Origin: CAIYWZ01 sp964497925
Lineage (GTDB): Bacteria; Pseudomonadota; Alphaproteobacteria; CAIYWZ01
Assembly (NCBI GenBank): GCA_964497925.1
Contig: CAZCFE010000003.1
Location: 1 to 64,000, forward strand
Length of the DNA: 64,000 bases
Direction of reading: 5' to 3'
In this document: in pieces, positions 52,911 to 62,098 of the stretch
Numbering within the stretch: the first letter of the stretch is position 1
Layout of the letters: each line of letters opens with the position of its first letter
Program-made: the position numbers and the translations under genes
The notes under the pieces: model-generated
The model's input: only the letters and a program-made list of their open reading frames with translations
The model's database searches: none
What the model was told of the DNA's origin: nothing

Positions 52911-53531
52911 TTGAGTGATAAAACATACGGAAAATGGTTGTTTACACAAGATTGTAACTTTATGTTGGGTGTGGCAAGCCATGCTCAACTTCCTTCTGAT
53001 CGTCTTCCAGAAATTGCTTTTGCTGGAAGATCAAATGTTGGAAAATCTAGCCTTGTCAATGCATTAACAGCCAGAAAAACTCTTGCTAAAACTTCTAATA
53101 CGCCAGGCAGAACGCAACAACTCAATTTTTTCAATTTGGGTGAAAAAGTCATTATGGTGGATCTACCAGGATATGGTTATGCTAAAGCTCCTAAAAAATT
53201 GGTTGATAATTGGAATCAGCTTATTCATGATTATCTTAAAGGTCGGGTATCTTTAAAACGTGTTTTTGTTTTAATCGATTCACGTCATGGGGTTAAAGCA
53301 TCGGATAAAACGATGATGAATGAGCTTGATAGTGCAGCGGTTTCATATCAGCTTGTCATGACAAAATCTGACAAAGTCAGTGAAAAAGCATTAAGAGATA
53401 TTTATGATCAAGTTGTGTTGACATCTAAAAAGCATGTCGCTTGTCACCCAGAAGTTTTGGTCACGAGTTCTGAGAAAAAAGTGGGAATTGAAGAACTCAG
53501 ATCTGTGATTGGCTTTATCTCTAAAGACTGA
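52911..53531 (+). CDS. engB: Ribosome biogenesis GTPase EngB (YihA/YsxC)
   Basis: GTPase for large-subunit assembly. The G1 loop is AGRSNVGKSSLVNAL, the G2 threonine is in SNTPGRTQQLNFF, G3 is DLPGYGYAKAP, and G4 is TKSDK. The length of 206 is normal. The start is TTG 52911 with AAGGGAG at 52894-52900. It follows yidC by five bases, a usual pairing. Confidence 0.95.
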   Translation: MSDKTYGKWLFTQDCNFMLGVASHAQLPSDRLPEIAFAGRSNVGKSSLVNALTARKTLAKTSNTPGRTQQLNFFNLGEKVIMVDLPGYGYAKAPKKLVDNWNQLIHDYLKGRVSLKRVFVLIDSRHGVKASDKTMMNELDSAAVSYQLVMTKSDKVSEKALRDIYDQVVLTSKKHVACHPEVLVTSSEKKVGIEELRSVIGFISKD

Positions 53532-53558
53532 TTCAGAAATAAAGGAGATGCAAAGACA

Positions 53559-54542
53559 TTGACAACATATTTTAAAAGTGCGTTTGATGTGCCTTTACGT
53601 ATTCCGCCTATGTGGTTGATGCGGCAAGCTGGGCGTTATTTGCCAGAATACAGGAATCTTCGAGCAAAATCTAAGTCATTTGTTGATTTTTGTCTTTCTC
53701 CAGATTTAGCAGCAGAAGCAACGCTTCAACCTATTAAACGTTTTGATTTTGATGCGGCAATTTTGTTTTCTGATATTTTGATGATTCCTTACTCTCTTGG
53801 TCAAGATCTTTGGTTTGTAGAAGGGGAGGGGCCAAAATTAGGCGAGTTACACGAAAACCTATCGACATTATTTGTTCTTGAAAAATTAAAACCTGTTTTT
53901 GAAACTATATGTAGAGTACGGCAAGAATTACCCCCTGAAAAAAGCTTTATCGGCTTTGCTGGAGGGGTTTGGACAGTTTTATGCTATATGATAGCATCAG
54001 ATTCAAAAGATTGGCATGGCGTTGTTTTATGGGCTCAGGAAAACCAACAAAAATTCAATGCATTACAAGAATTGGTTTGTCATGCAACTATTGCTTATTT
54101 AGATAAGCAAATAGAATCAGGTGTGGATGTTATCCAAATTTTTGATTCTTGGTGCAGTGTTGTTCCTGAAAAATTTCAAGAAAAATGGGTTATTGAGCCA
54201 ACATATAGAATTGTATCATTTTTAAAGGCAAAGTACCCTGGCATTAAAATCATTGCATTTCCAAAAGGATTTGGAAATTTAGAAAAATATGTTCTTGAAA
54301 CTGGTATTGATGGGATAAGTATAGATTATATGCAAAATATTGATCTTGATTTGCCCGTTGTTTTGCAGGGAAATTTGTCCCCTGAACTTTTGGTTAAGGG
54401 AGGGGATGAAATGGAAAAATCAGTGCATGATATTTTAGAAAAAACAAAAAACAAGCGTTTTATTTTTAATTTAGGGCATGGCATTTTACCTCATACGCCT
54501 ATTGAAAATGTGGAAAAATTAATTAAATTAGTTAGAGGGTAA
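53559..54542 (+). CDS. hemE: Uroporphyrinogen decarboxylase
   Basis: Converts uroporphyrinogen III to coproporphyrinogen III in haem synthesis. The N-terminal signature PPMWLMRQAGRYLPEYR and the segment FDFDAAILFSDILMIPYSLG are present, with the catalytic Asp in FSDIL. GFAGGVWTVLCYM and FNLGHGILPHTP follow. The length of 327 is slightly short of about 345. The start is TTG 53559 with AAAGGAG at 53541-53547; the nearby ATG at 53548 is out of frame. It lies three bases upstream of the fusion gene. Confidence 0.96.
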   Translation: MTTYFKSAFDVPLRIPPMWLMRQAGRYLPEYRNLRAKSKSFVDFCLSPDLAAEATLQPIKRFDFDAAILFSDILMIPYSLGQDLWFVEGEGPKLGELHENLSTLFVLEKLKPVFETICRVRQELPPEKSFIGFAGGVWTVLCYMIASDSKDWHGVVLWAQENQQKFNALQELVCHATIAYLDKQIESGVDVIQIFDSWCSVVPEKFQEKWVIEPTYRIVSFLKAKYPGIKIIAFPKGFGNLEKYVLETGIDGISIDYMQNIDLDLPVVLQGNLSPELLVKGGDEMEKSVHDILEKTKNKRFIFNLGHGILPHTPIENVEKLIKLVRG

Positions 54543-54544
54543 TC

Positions 54545-57500
54545 ATGGAAGATCAAAACCTAAGTTACAAAAGTTTACTTTCTCAAAAAGGGTTTCCTTC
54601 GTATTTGTGGACAGAATTTCTTTCTGCTTTGACTGATAATCTTTATAAAATGACACTTACGTTTTTGGTTGTTCATTTGGCTATTGATGGATTGTCGCAG
54701 GCTAATAAAATTTCTATTATTGGAGCAGTTTTCCTTCTTCCTCTTTTAATTTTTTCAGGATGGGGAGGTTATTTTGCTGATAAATTTCCTAAGAGAAATG
54801 TTTTGATGTATGCAAAAATGGGGGAATTTTTTGCTCTTATTCTTGCGTGTGGGGCTTTGCACTCAAAAGATTTTTTACTAACGATGGTAACGCTTTTTAT
54901 TTTACTCATAAAATCAGCTATATTAGCGCCTTCCAAGTATGGAATTATTCCTGAGATTACATCTCCTCACCAAATCTCACGTGCTAATGGCTTGGTGCAA
55001 ATGTCAACCTTTGTGGCAATCATTATGGGCACTGTTTTAGCCGGCATGTTCTCAACAGTATGGGGGGCGGATACGGTTCCTATTTCAGTTCTTTTGATTC
55101 TGCTTGGTGCCGGTGGTTGGTGGATTAGCAGATCTATTCCTTACACGATGCCCTCTTCTAGTGTCGATAAATTTCCTTTGAATCCTTGGGGGAGTATTGG
55201 TGAAGGCTTTAAAAAGCTTAAAATTAGCAAATCATTAAGAATTAGTTATTGCGGATCATTTTGGTTTTGGATGACAGCTTCTATTTGCCAGGTGAATCTT
55301 TTTATTTTAGGGAAAGAAAACCTTATAATTACAGATTTTTTGCAGATAGAATATTTTTTTAATACTTTCTTTGATTATCAAATTGTCAGTATTTCGGATT
55401 TTTATGTGGCTCTTCTTCAAACATTTCTTGCTGTTGGAATTGGGTATGGAAGTGGTATGGCTGGATTTTTATCCGGAGATAAAATAGAATTGGGATTGAT
55501 GCCTCTTGGGGTTTTGGGTATTTCAAGTGCTTCTATTTATTTATCTTACGCGGCTCCAAGCTATATTCACGCTGTTATTTCATTGACAATGATGGGATTT
55601 TTTTGTGGATTTTTCATGGTTCCTTTGAATTCGTTTATTCAAAGCAGAGCAAATAACGCTGAGCGTGGACGTTTAATGGCAACGCAAAGCTTTCTTGATA
55701 CGTGCGGAATGCTTTCTGGAGTTGCTTTGTACTTTATTTTAAGTGGACCACTTAATTTCTCATCTCCAGCTATTTTTATGATTGTTGGAATTTTAACATT
55801 ATTGGTTGGTTTTTATATTATTAAGCTTATGCCTATTTTTTTGATACGTTTCGTGCTTTGGGTTTTAATCCATACGTTTTATCGCATCCGTGTTGTCGGG
55901 CGGGAAAATGTTCCTCTCAATGGACCGACGCTTCTTGTTGCTAATCATGTTTCATATATTGATGGGTTGCTTATCAGTGCCTGTGTTTCAAAAAATATAC
56001 GCTTTTTGGTGTATGGGGCATTTTTCAATATTAGAGCGTTTAGTTGGTTGTTTCAAAAGCTTAAAATTATCCCTGTGAGGTCGGGGAGGGATTTGACAAA
56101 AAGTATTGAGCGCGCAAGATCCGGGCTCTTAAAAAATGAGATTGTGGGTATTTTTGCAGAAGGAGAACTCACGAGAACGGGGAATATGTTGCCGTTTAAA
56201 CGTGGGTTCGAAAAAATCATGGAAGAGTTGCCAAAGGATATTCCTATTGTTCCTATTTATTTAGATGGATTATGGTGGAGTATTTTCTCATTTGAGAAAG
56301 GTAAATTTTTCTTTAAAATGCCTTCTTGGAGAAAGCTTGACATTACTGTGTGCTTTGGGGAGCATTTGCCTGCACAGACTAAGTCTTGGGAACTGCGTCA
56401 AACAATTTCAGAATTAAGCACTAAAGCCGCTCTGGGGAGACGTAAGAATGATATTCCTTTGGGGATGCAGCTTATCCAAATTGGAAGGCTTCATTGGTTT
56501 AAGGATATTCTTGGAGACTGGGGACGTAAATCATTGAGTTATGGACGTTTGATTATTCGAAGTTTAACACTGGCTTCTTATTTTAGAAAAAACATTACAG
56601 CTGATAAGGTGGGCGTATATTTAGAGGATAATCTTCAAAAGGCAGTTGTGAATATTGCGCTTAACTTTGCTGGAAAAGTGGTTGTGAATTTGGATATAAA
56701 TGAGCCTATCTCGTTGGTCAAAACAAAACTTGAAATTGGGGGAGTTTCAACTGTAATCAGTACCAGAATGTATGCTGGAGATCATTTTCGGAATCCTTTA
56801 TTGCTTGAAAAAATACCAAAAGTTAGATCAAAGATTAAATCTTTGATTCATGCAGGAATTTTTTTAATTCTTCCATCAAGATTATCTTTTAGATTACTGT
56901 GTGATTATGATTCTGTGGCGACAACACCTGTTGCGATGATTTTCGATAAAGATCTTAATCCTCTTATTTTTACACATTCAAATATTTTAGCTCAAACTCA
57001 AAGTTTGGGGCATATTTTCTTTAATAACAAAAATGATTTATTGTTAGCATCTTTGCCTTTAAATACAATTGATGGTTTGATTTTGGGATTGTGGTTTCCT
57101 TTGTTTTCAGAGCTTCCTGTTGTGTATGGCAATCAAGATCATATCACGGGAGAGCATATTCAAGAGTCGCAAGTAACGTTTTTGATTACTAACTCTAATA
57201 ACTATAGAGGGTTGTTTGAGCAGGCCAAGCCATTTCATTTGGCGTCTCTGCGTTACCCTGTTGTCCTTGATGGGGGGATGAATCAATTAGATCTTGAAAA
57301 TTATAAATTAAAATTTGGATTAGAACTTTTAGAAGGATATTCCATTCCGGAATTGTGTGGTTTTATAAGCTTAAATCATAAAAGTTATATAATCGGAGGG
57401 GTTAGGCAAATAGCCCAAAAAGATGGGACTGTGGGTCAGGCGATCCCTGGTACGTGTGCGGCAATTTTAGACCCCGATACTTTTGAGGCATTAATCCCAG

Positions 57501-57646
57501 GAGAAAAAGGGGTTTTATTTTTTAAAAGTCCGGGGCGTGCTCAAAATGCTTTAAAAAACGGTCAGCAGTGGTATAACACAAAACTATCGGCAACTATGGA
57601 TGAGGCAGGATTTATTATTTTAGATAAAGGAATAAAAAATGATTGA
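54545..57646 (+). CDS. LplT-acyltransferase-acyl-ACP synthetase fusion with a degenerate third domain
   Basis: Large membrane protein for lysophospholipid recycling, like LplT fused to Aas. Residues about 1-430 are an MFS transporter (WTEFLSALTDNLYKMTLTF, GYFADKFPKRNVLM). Residues about 445-620 are a PlsC acyltransferase with His468 and Asp473 in NHVSYID, and FAEGELTRTG. The rest resembles the adenylation domain, but the P-loop is replaced by FDKDLNPLIFTHSN (near residue 800). The Tyr-x-Thr-Gly-Asp motif reads YNTKL, and the protein stops about 100 residues early, after GFIILDKG. Acyl activation is probably lost. It overlaps the next gene by eight bases. Confidence 0.88.
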   Translation: MEDQNLSYKSLLSQKGFPSYLWTEFLSALTDNLYKMTLTFLVVHLAIDGLSQANKISIIGAVFLLPLLIFSGWGGYFADKFPKRNVLMYAKMGEFFALILACGALHSKDFLLTMVTLFILLIKSAILAPSKYGIIPEITSPHQISRANGLVQMSTFVAIIMGTVLAGMFSTVWGADTVPISVLLILLGAGGWWISRSIPYTMPSSSVDKFPLNPWGSIGEGFKKLKISKSLRISYCGSFWFWMTASICQVNLFILGKENLIITDFLQIEYFFNTFFDYQIVSISDFYVALLQTFLAVGIGYGSGMAGFLSGDKIELGLMPLGVLGISSASIYLSYAAPSYIHAVISLTMMGFFCGFFMVPLNSFIQSRANNAERGRLMATQSFLDTCGMLSGVALYFILSGPLNFSSPAIFMIVGILTLLVGFYIIKLMPIFLIRFVLWVLIHTFYRIRVVGRENVPLNGPTLLVANHVSYIDGLLISACVSKNIRFLVYGAFFNIRAFSWLFQKLKIIPVRSGRDLTKSIERARSGLLKNEIVGIFAEGELTRTGNMLPFKRGFEKIMEELPKDIPIVPIYLDGLWWSIFSFEKGKFFFKMPSWRKLDITVCFGEHLPAQTKSWELRQTISELSTKAALGRRKNDIPLGMQLIQIGRLHWFKDILGDWGRKSLSYGRLIIRSLTLASYFRKNITADKVGVYLEDNLQKAVVNIALNFAGKVVVNLDINEPISLVKTKLEIGGVSTVISTRMYAGDHFRNPLLLEKIPKVRSKIKSLIHAGIFLILPSRLSFRLLCDYDSVATTPVAMIFDKDLNPLIFTHSNILAQTQSLGHIFFNNKNDLLLASLPLNTIDGLILGLWFPLFSELPVVYGNQDHITGEHIQESQVTFLITNSNNYRGLFEQAKPFHLASLRYPVVLDGGMNQLDLENYKLKFGLELLEGYSIPELCGFISLNHKSYIIGGVRQIAQKDGTVGQAIPGTCAAILDPDTFEALIPGEKGVLFFKSPGRAQNALKNGQQWYNTKLSATMDEAGFIILDKGIKND

Positions 57647-58145
57647 TATAGTGCAAATTGACATGCTTGAGATGGAGGCTTTTATTGGTAAAAATGGAGC
57701 AATCGATGCATCCTTGAAAAAAGAAGGGGATGGATGCAGTCCTATTGGCACATTTGGGTTTGCAGACCTTTATTACAGGCCAGATCGTCTTAATGAAATC
57801 GAAAAAGATATTGTAGAGAAAAGTCCATTAAATAAGCATCCCATCACCAAGAATTGTGGTTGGGGCGATGACGTGAACGATAGTGCCTATAATACTTATG
57901 TAAAACTTCCTTATGAATACTCACATGAAAGGTTGTGGATGGACAGAAGTGTTTATGATGCGTTTGTGGTGATTGATTACAACATCGCTCCAGTCGTAAA
58001 GGGAAAGGGAAGTGCTATTTTTATGCATATTCTTGACGATGGAACTCATACAGCAGGATGTGTGGCGTTTAAGCGTGAGAAATTTTTCAATGTGTTGAAA
58101 GGTTTATCTTTAACTTCAAAAATTACAATTGGGGGTCAAAAATGA
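57639..58145 (+). CDS. L,D-transpeptidase-like (YkuD) protein
   Basis: YkuD-fold protein, a family that forms 3-3 peptidoglycan cross-links or attaches proteins to the wall. The core reads KEGDGCSPIGTFGF, then LYYRPDRL, GWGDDVNDSAYNTYVKLP, KGKGSAIFMHI, and the catalytic stretch GTHTAGCVAF with His137 and Cys141. The length of 168 fits the short alphaproteobacterial members, which lack an obvious signal peptide, so the export route is unclear. It overlaps both neighbours. Confidence 0.88.
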   Translation: MIDIVQIDMLEMEAFIGKNGAIDASLKKEGDGCSPIGTFGFADLYYRPDRLNEIEKDIVEKSPLNKHPITKNCGWGDDVNDSAYNTYVKLPYEYSHERLWMDRSVYDAFVVIDYNIAPVVKGKGSAIFMHILDDGTHTAGCVAFKREKFFNVLKGLSLTSKITIGGQK

Positions 58146-59398
58146 TTAAAACATCAACTCTTTCAAACGGCATTAGAATTGTAACTGATTTTATGCCCCA
58201 TATAGAAACTGCTTCTCTTGGAATTTGGGTAAATGTTGGAGCTAGATGTGAATCGAGAGAATTAAATGGCGCTTCGCATTTTTTAGAGCATATGGCATTT
58301 AAAGGAACGAAGACACGCAGCGCGAATCAAATCGCTTATGAGATAGAATCTTTGGGTGGTTATTTGAATGCTTACACATCTAGAGAGAATACAGCTTATT
58401 ATGTCAAGATGCTTAAAGGTGATGTTGAAAAAGGATTTGAGATTCTTTCAGATATCTTATTTAACTCAGTTTTTGATGAATCAGAGTTTGAAAAAGAGAG
58501 AACGGTTATTTTGCAAGAGCTCTATCAAAGTTTAGATACGCCAGATGATATTGTATTTGATTATTTTCATCAAGCAGCTTTTGGGGACAGTAGTTTTGGG
58601 CGACCAATTTTGGGGACGCAAGAAACCATTAATTCATTCACTCCTTGTAAAATTCAAGACTATATGAGAAATAATTATGATACAAATAAAATGGTGCTAT
58701 CTGTTTCTGGAAATATAGATCATGAGAATATTGTGAGGTTATGTGAGAAATATTTTTCTGCTATATCGAAAACAAATACTCAAAATTTAGAAAAAGCAGC
58801 TTATGTTGGAAGTGATTTTAGAAAGAAAAAAGATTTAGAACAAGCTCATCTTTTGCTTGGATTTGAAGGGTTTTCTTATGGCACCCCGGAATATTACGCC
58901 AGCGCAGTGTTATCAACTATTTTAGGTGGGGGCATGTCTTCCAGGCTTTTCCAAGAAGTTCGTGAAAAAAGAGGACTTGTATATAGTATTTTTGCCTCAA
59001 CATCAGCTTTTAAAGAAACAGGAATTTTTCAAATCTATGCAAGCTCTGGAGAATCAACAGCGCAAGATGTTATGCCTGTTATTTGTGATGTTTTGCAAGA
59101 TGTTGGTAAGAGTCTTATTCAAGATGAAGTTCAAAAGGCAAAAACTCAACTTAAGGCTTCGCTTATGATGGCGCTTGAAAGTTCGTCAGGAAGAGCAGAG
59201 TCAAAGGCGATGCAATTAATTAATTTTGATAGGATTGTTCCCATTTCTGAAATTCAAGAAAAAATTGAAGCTGTGAATCAAGAGAAGATAAAAGAAGTTC
59301 TTTCATCTATGTTGCTCACAGTTCCAACTTTTACAGCCTTGGGGCCTATTGCGAAAATAGAGTCTTATGAAAGTATTCAAAAGAGGTTCGTTCGATGA
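58142..59398 (+). CDS. M16-family zinc metallopeptidase (processing-peptidase-like)
   Basis: Zinc peptidase related to the mitochondrial processing peptidase beta subunit. The inverted zinc motif HFLEH is at residues 46-50, with the distal glutamate in ERTVILQEL. The conserved GGGMSSRLFQEVREKRGLVYS segment near residue 260 matches the substrate-binding region. The length of 418 is typical of alphaproteobacterial and rickettsial members. There is no signal peptide. It overlaps the preceding and following genes by four bases each. Confidence 0.94.
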   Translation: MIKTSTLSNGIRIVTDFMPHIETASLGIWVNVGARCESRELNGASHFLEHMAFKGTKTRSANQIAYEIESLGGYLNAYTSRENTAYYVKMLKGDVEKGFEILSDILFNSVFDESEFEKERTVILQELYQSLDTPDDIVFDYFHQAAFGDSSFGRPILGTQETINSFTPCKIQDYMRNNYDTNKMVLSVSGNIDHENIVRLCEKYFSAISKTNTQNLEKAAYVGSDFRKKKDLEQAHLLLGFEGFSYGTPEYYASAVLSTILGGGMSSRLFQEVREKRGLVYSIFASTSAFKETGIFQIYASSGESTAQDVMPVICDVLQDVGKSLIQDEVQKAKTQLKASLMMALESSSGRAESKAMQLINFDRIVPISEIQEKIEAVNQEKIKEVLSSMLLTVPTFTALGPIAKIESYESIQKRFVR

Positions 59399-59712
59399 CT
59401 TATGTTGTGACAAGTGCGTGTGTGAATTGTAAGTATACGGATTGTGTAGAGGTTTGCCCTGTGGACTGTTTTTATGAGGGGGATAATATGCTTGTGATCA
59501 ACCCTAAAGAATGTATCGATTGCGGTGTATGCGAAGTGGAGTGCCCAGCAGCAGCTATTCATCCAGACACAAAGCCTGATATGGAAGAATGGGTTGAGTT
59601 TAATCAGAAGTATTCAGATAAATGGCCAAGGATTACAATCAAAAAACCCGCACCAGAAGATGCGGATAGCTGGCTCGAAGTGCAAGATAAAATGAAATAT
59701 TTCAAAGAGTAA
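59395..59712 (+). CDS. fdxA: Ferredoxin FdxA (7Fe type)
   Basis: Small electron carrier. The first cluster motif is CVNCKYTDCVEVCPVDCF and the second CIDCGVCEVECPAAAI. Spacing in the first motif fits a [3Fe-4S] plus [4Fe-4S] protein. The C-terminal extension WVEFNQKYSDKWPRI with EDADSWL is characteristic of the alphaproteobacterial FdxA group. The length of 105 is typical. It overlaps the peptidase gene end by four bases. Confidence 0.95.
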   Translation: MTYVVTSACVNCKYTDCVEVCPVDCFYEGDNMLVINPKECIDCGVCEVECPAAAIHPDTKPDMEEWVEFNQKYSDKWPRITIKKPAPEDADSWLEVQDKMKYFKE

Positions 59713-59720
59713 TATTAAAA

Positions 59721-59744
59721 AAGAAAAAAAAGATCTTTTTTCTT
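59721..59744 (+). terminator. Possible terminator after fdxA
   Basis: An A/T-rich inverted repeat centred on GATC at 59732-59735 has an outer AAG/CTT extension with a two-base bulge and ends in T-rich sequence. The stem is weak because it is nearly all A-T pairs. It separates fdxA from tRNA-Leu. Confidence 0.4.
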
Positions 59745-59783
59745 GCATTGTGTTTGTAAACCAGATATAAAGAATCACGATTT

Positions 59784-59870
59784 GCGGTCGTGGCGGAATT
59801 GGTAGACGCGCAGCGTTGAGGTCGCTGTGGGGGAAACCCTGTGGAAGTTCGAGTCTTCTCGACCGCACCA
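59784..59870 (+). tRNA. tRNA-Leu (GAG)
   Basis: Class II tRNA. The acceptor GCGGTCG pairs with CGACCGC, the anticodon stem CAGCG/CGCTG has loop TTGAGGT with anticodon GAG, and the long variable arm is GTGGGGGAAACCCTGT. The T loop is TTCGAGT and the CCA end is encoded. A run of six T follows directly. Confidence 0.96.
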
Positions 59871-59914
59871 TTTTTTGTAAGCAACTAAACCTCTTTAACT
59901 TTACGAGCTGAAAA

Positions 59915-62098
59915 ATGACAAGAAAAATAGAATTCTCAAAAACTCACGATCCCCTTATTTTTCATAAGTTTCCAAAACCTGGAAAAATAGAAGTTATTTC
60001 GACAAAACCACTTTCCTCTCAAGAAGACTTATCTCTTGCTTACTCCCCGGGTGTTGGTGAAGTTTGTATGGAAATTGATAAAGACCCTTCGAAAGTTTTC
60101 GATTATACGATAAAATCAAACCTTGTTGCCGTGATTACCAATGGTACCGCTGTTTTAGGGTTTGGAGATATTGGTCCTTTGGCGGCAAAACCTGTCATGG
60201 AAGGAAAAGGGGTTTTATTCAAAAAATTCGCAGGAATTGATGTTTTTGATATTGAAATAAATGAAAAAGACCCAAAGAAATTAATAGATATTATTGCCTC
60301 ACTGGAACCCACTTTTGGAGGTATTAACCTTGAGGATATCAAGGCGCCAGAATGCTTTGAAATTGAAAAAGTTTTAAAAGAGCGTATGTCAATTCCTGTT
60401 TTTCATGATGATCAACATGGAACAGCGATTATTGTCGCGGCAGGGATTCTAAATGCATTAAGGCTTGTGAATAAGCCAATAGGTAGTGTGAGATTGGTTA
60501 CCTCTGGGGCTGGAGCTGCAGCATTATCATGTGTAGACTTATTGATAGAGTTGGGTCTTGAACCTGAAAATATACTTGTGTGTGATCAAAAAGGTGTTTT
60601 ATATGAAGGTCGTGATAATATGGACCGATTTAAAACTGCTTTTGCAAAAAATACACCATGTCGTAGTTTAAAAGATGCTTTGCAAGGAGCCGATATTTTT
60701 CTAGGGCTTTCTGTTGCGGGAGTCGTATCAGCTGAAATGATTTCAGGCATGGCCCAGAATCCAATTATTTTTGCTTTGGCGAACCCTGTCCCTGAGATTA
60801 TGCCAGAAGAAATCCTTAAAGTTCGAAGTGATGCTATTATTGCCACAGGAAGATCTGATTACCCTAATCAAGTCAATAATGTTTTATGTTTCCCATTCCT
60901 TTTTAGAGGGGCTCTTGATGTAGGGGCGACTCAAATTAACATGCCCATGAAAATTGCCTGCGTAAGGGCGTTGGCAGATCTTGTCTTGGAAGAGTCATCT
61001 GATATTGCAATGGCAGCGTACGTAGGTGAATCATTGGTTTTTGATCGTAATTATATTATCCCAAAACCTTTTGATCCACGCCTGCTGGTAAGAGTAGCTC
61101 CTGCTGTTATTAAGGCGGCAATGGAGTCTGGTGTTGCAACGCGTCCAATTGCGGATTTGGAAAAATATATATTGGATTTGAAAGGGTTTGTCTATAGATC
61201 TGGTCTTGTAATGCGACCTATATTCGATCAAGCAGAGCTTCATCCAAAAATAATAGTTTTCTCTCAAGGTGAAGATGAGCGTGTTTTAAGAGCAGCTCAT
61301 CAAGGGATTGAAGAAGGATTTATAAAACCTATTTTAATCGCCGATTCAAAAGTGCTTCATGAAACAGCTCAAAAATTGAATCTAAAATTAGACCCTTCCT
61401 TGGTAATTATAGAGGCTCTTGAAAATAGGGATGAGCAGGCAGCAAAGTTGGTCAAAGAAGGAAAAGCAGATATTGTCATGATGGGGCCAAAAGGTTTTTT
61501 CGAAGAACATAAAAAAACCTTGCAAGACATGTTACAAACATCTTCAGCTTCTATTTATTCTCTTATGATGTTGATTTTGCCAAAAGGGGTTTATTTTATT
61601 TCAGGAACTCATACACCTAGTATTAATTCTTCCAAAGATCTTTGTGTGATGGGGTCATCTTGTATTGAATTTGTTCAAAATCTTGGTTATGAACCCAAAG
61701 TTGCATTGTTATCCCATAGTCATTATGGTTCCACAGAGGACGAATCTGCAGTCAAAATGCGTGAATCTGTAACATTGTTAAGAGCGCTTTTTCCAGATCT
61801 AGATATTGATGGTGAAATGCATGCTGATGCGGCAGTATCTCCCAATGTTGCAGCAAAAACAGCCATTTACTCTTCACTTAAAGGTCAGGCAAACCTTTTG
61901 ATTATGCCATCTCAAGAAGCAGCTCACATTAGCTATGGTTTATTGAAAAGCCTTGAAGATGGAATTGCTGTAGGGCCTGTTCTTTTGAACATGGACTATC
62001 CTGCTCAAATTCTGACTTCATCAATTACAACACGCGGAATTTTAAATCTTTCTGCATTAACTGTTTTAATGGCTCAAAAAGCTCAAAGGCCTTCCTGA
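59915..62098 (+). CDS. maeB: NADP-dependent malic enzyme with phosphotransacetylase-like domain
   Basis: Decarboxylates malate to pyruvate with NAD(P). The N-terminal malic domain has LSLAYSPGVGEVCMEI, NGTAVLGFGDIGPLAAKPVMEG, FHDDQHGTAIIV and the Rossmann start LVTSGAGAAALS. From about residue 435 a phosphotransacetylase-like domain follows (HPKIIVFSQGEDERVLRAA). In known MaeB proteins this domain is regulatory and does not transfer acetyl groups. The length of 727 is slightly below the usual 750-770. Its stop overlaps the mgtE start (TGATG). With fumC it supplies a fumarate-malate-pyruvate route. Confidence 0.95.
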   Translation: MTRKIEFSKTHDPLIFHKFPKPGKIEVISTKPLSSQEDLSLAYSPGVGEVCMEIDKDPSKVFDYTIKSNLVAVITNGTAVLGFGDIGPLAAKPVMEGKGVLFKKFAGIDVFDIEINEKDPKKLIDIIASLEPTFGGINLEDIKAPECFEIEKVLKERMSIPVFHDDQHGTAIIVAAGILNALRLVNKPIGSVRLVTSGAGAAALSCVDLLIELGLEPENILVCDQKGVLYEGRDNMDRFKTAFAKNTPCRSLKDALQGADIFLGLSVAGVVSAEMISGMAQNPIIFALANPVPEIMPEEILKVRSDAIIATGRSDYPNQVNNVLCFPFLFRGALDVGATQINMPMKIACVRALADLVLEESSDIAMAAYVGESLVFDRNYIIPKPFDPRLLVRVAPAVIKAAMESGVATRPIADLEKYILDLKGFVYRSGLVMRPIFDQAELHPKIIVFSQGEDERVLRAAHQGIEEGFIKPILIADSKVLHETAQKLNLKLDPSLVIIEALENRDEQAAKLVKEGKADIVMMGPKGFFEEHKKTLQDMLQTSSASIYSLMMLILPKGVYFISGTHTPSINSSKDLCVMGSSCIEFVQNLGYEPKVALLSHSHYGSTEDESAVKMRESVTLLRALFPDLDIDGEMHADAAVSPNVAAKTAIYSSLKGQANLLIMPSQEAAHISYGLLKSLEDGIAVGPVLLNMDYPAQILTSSITTRGILNLSALTVLMAQKAQRPS

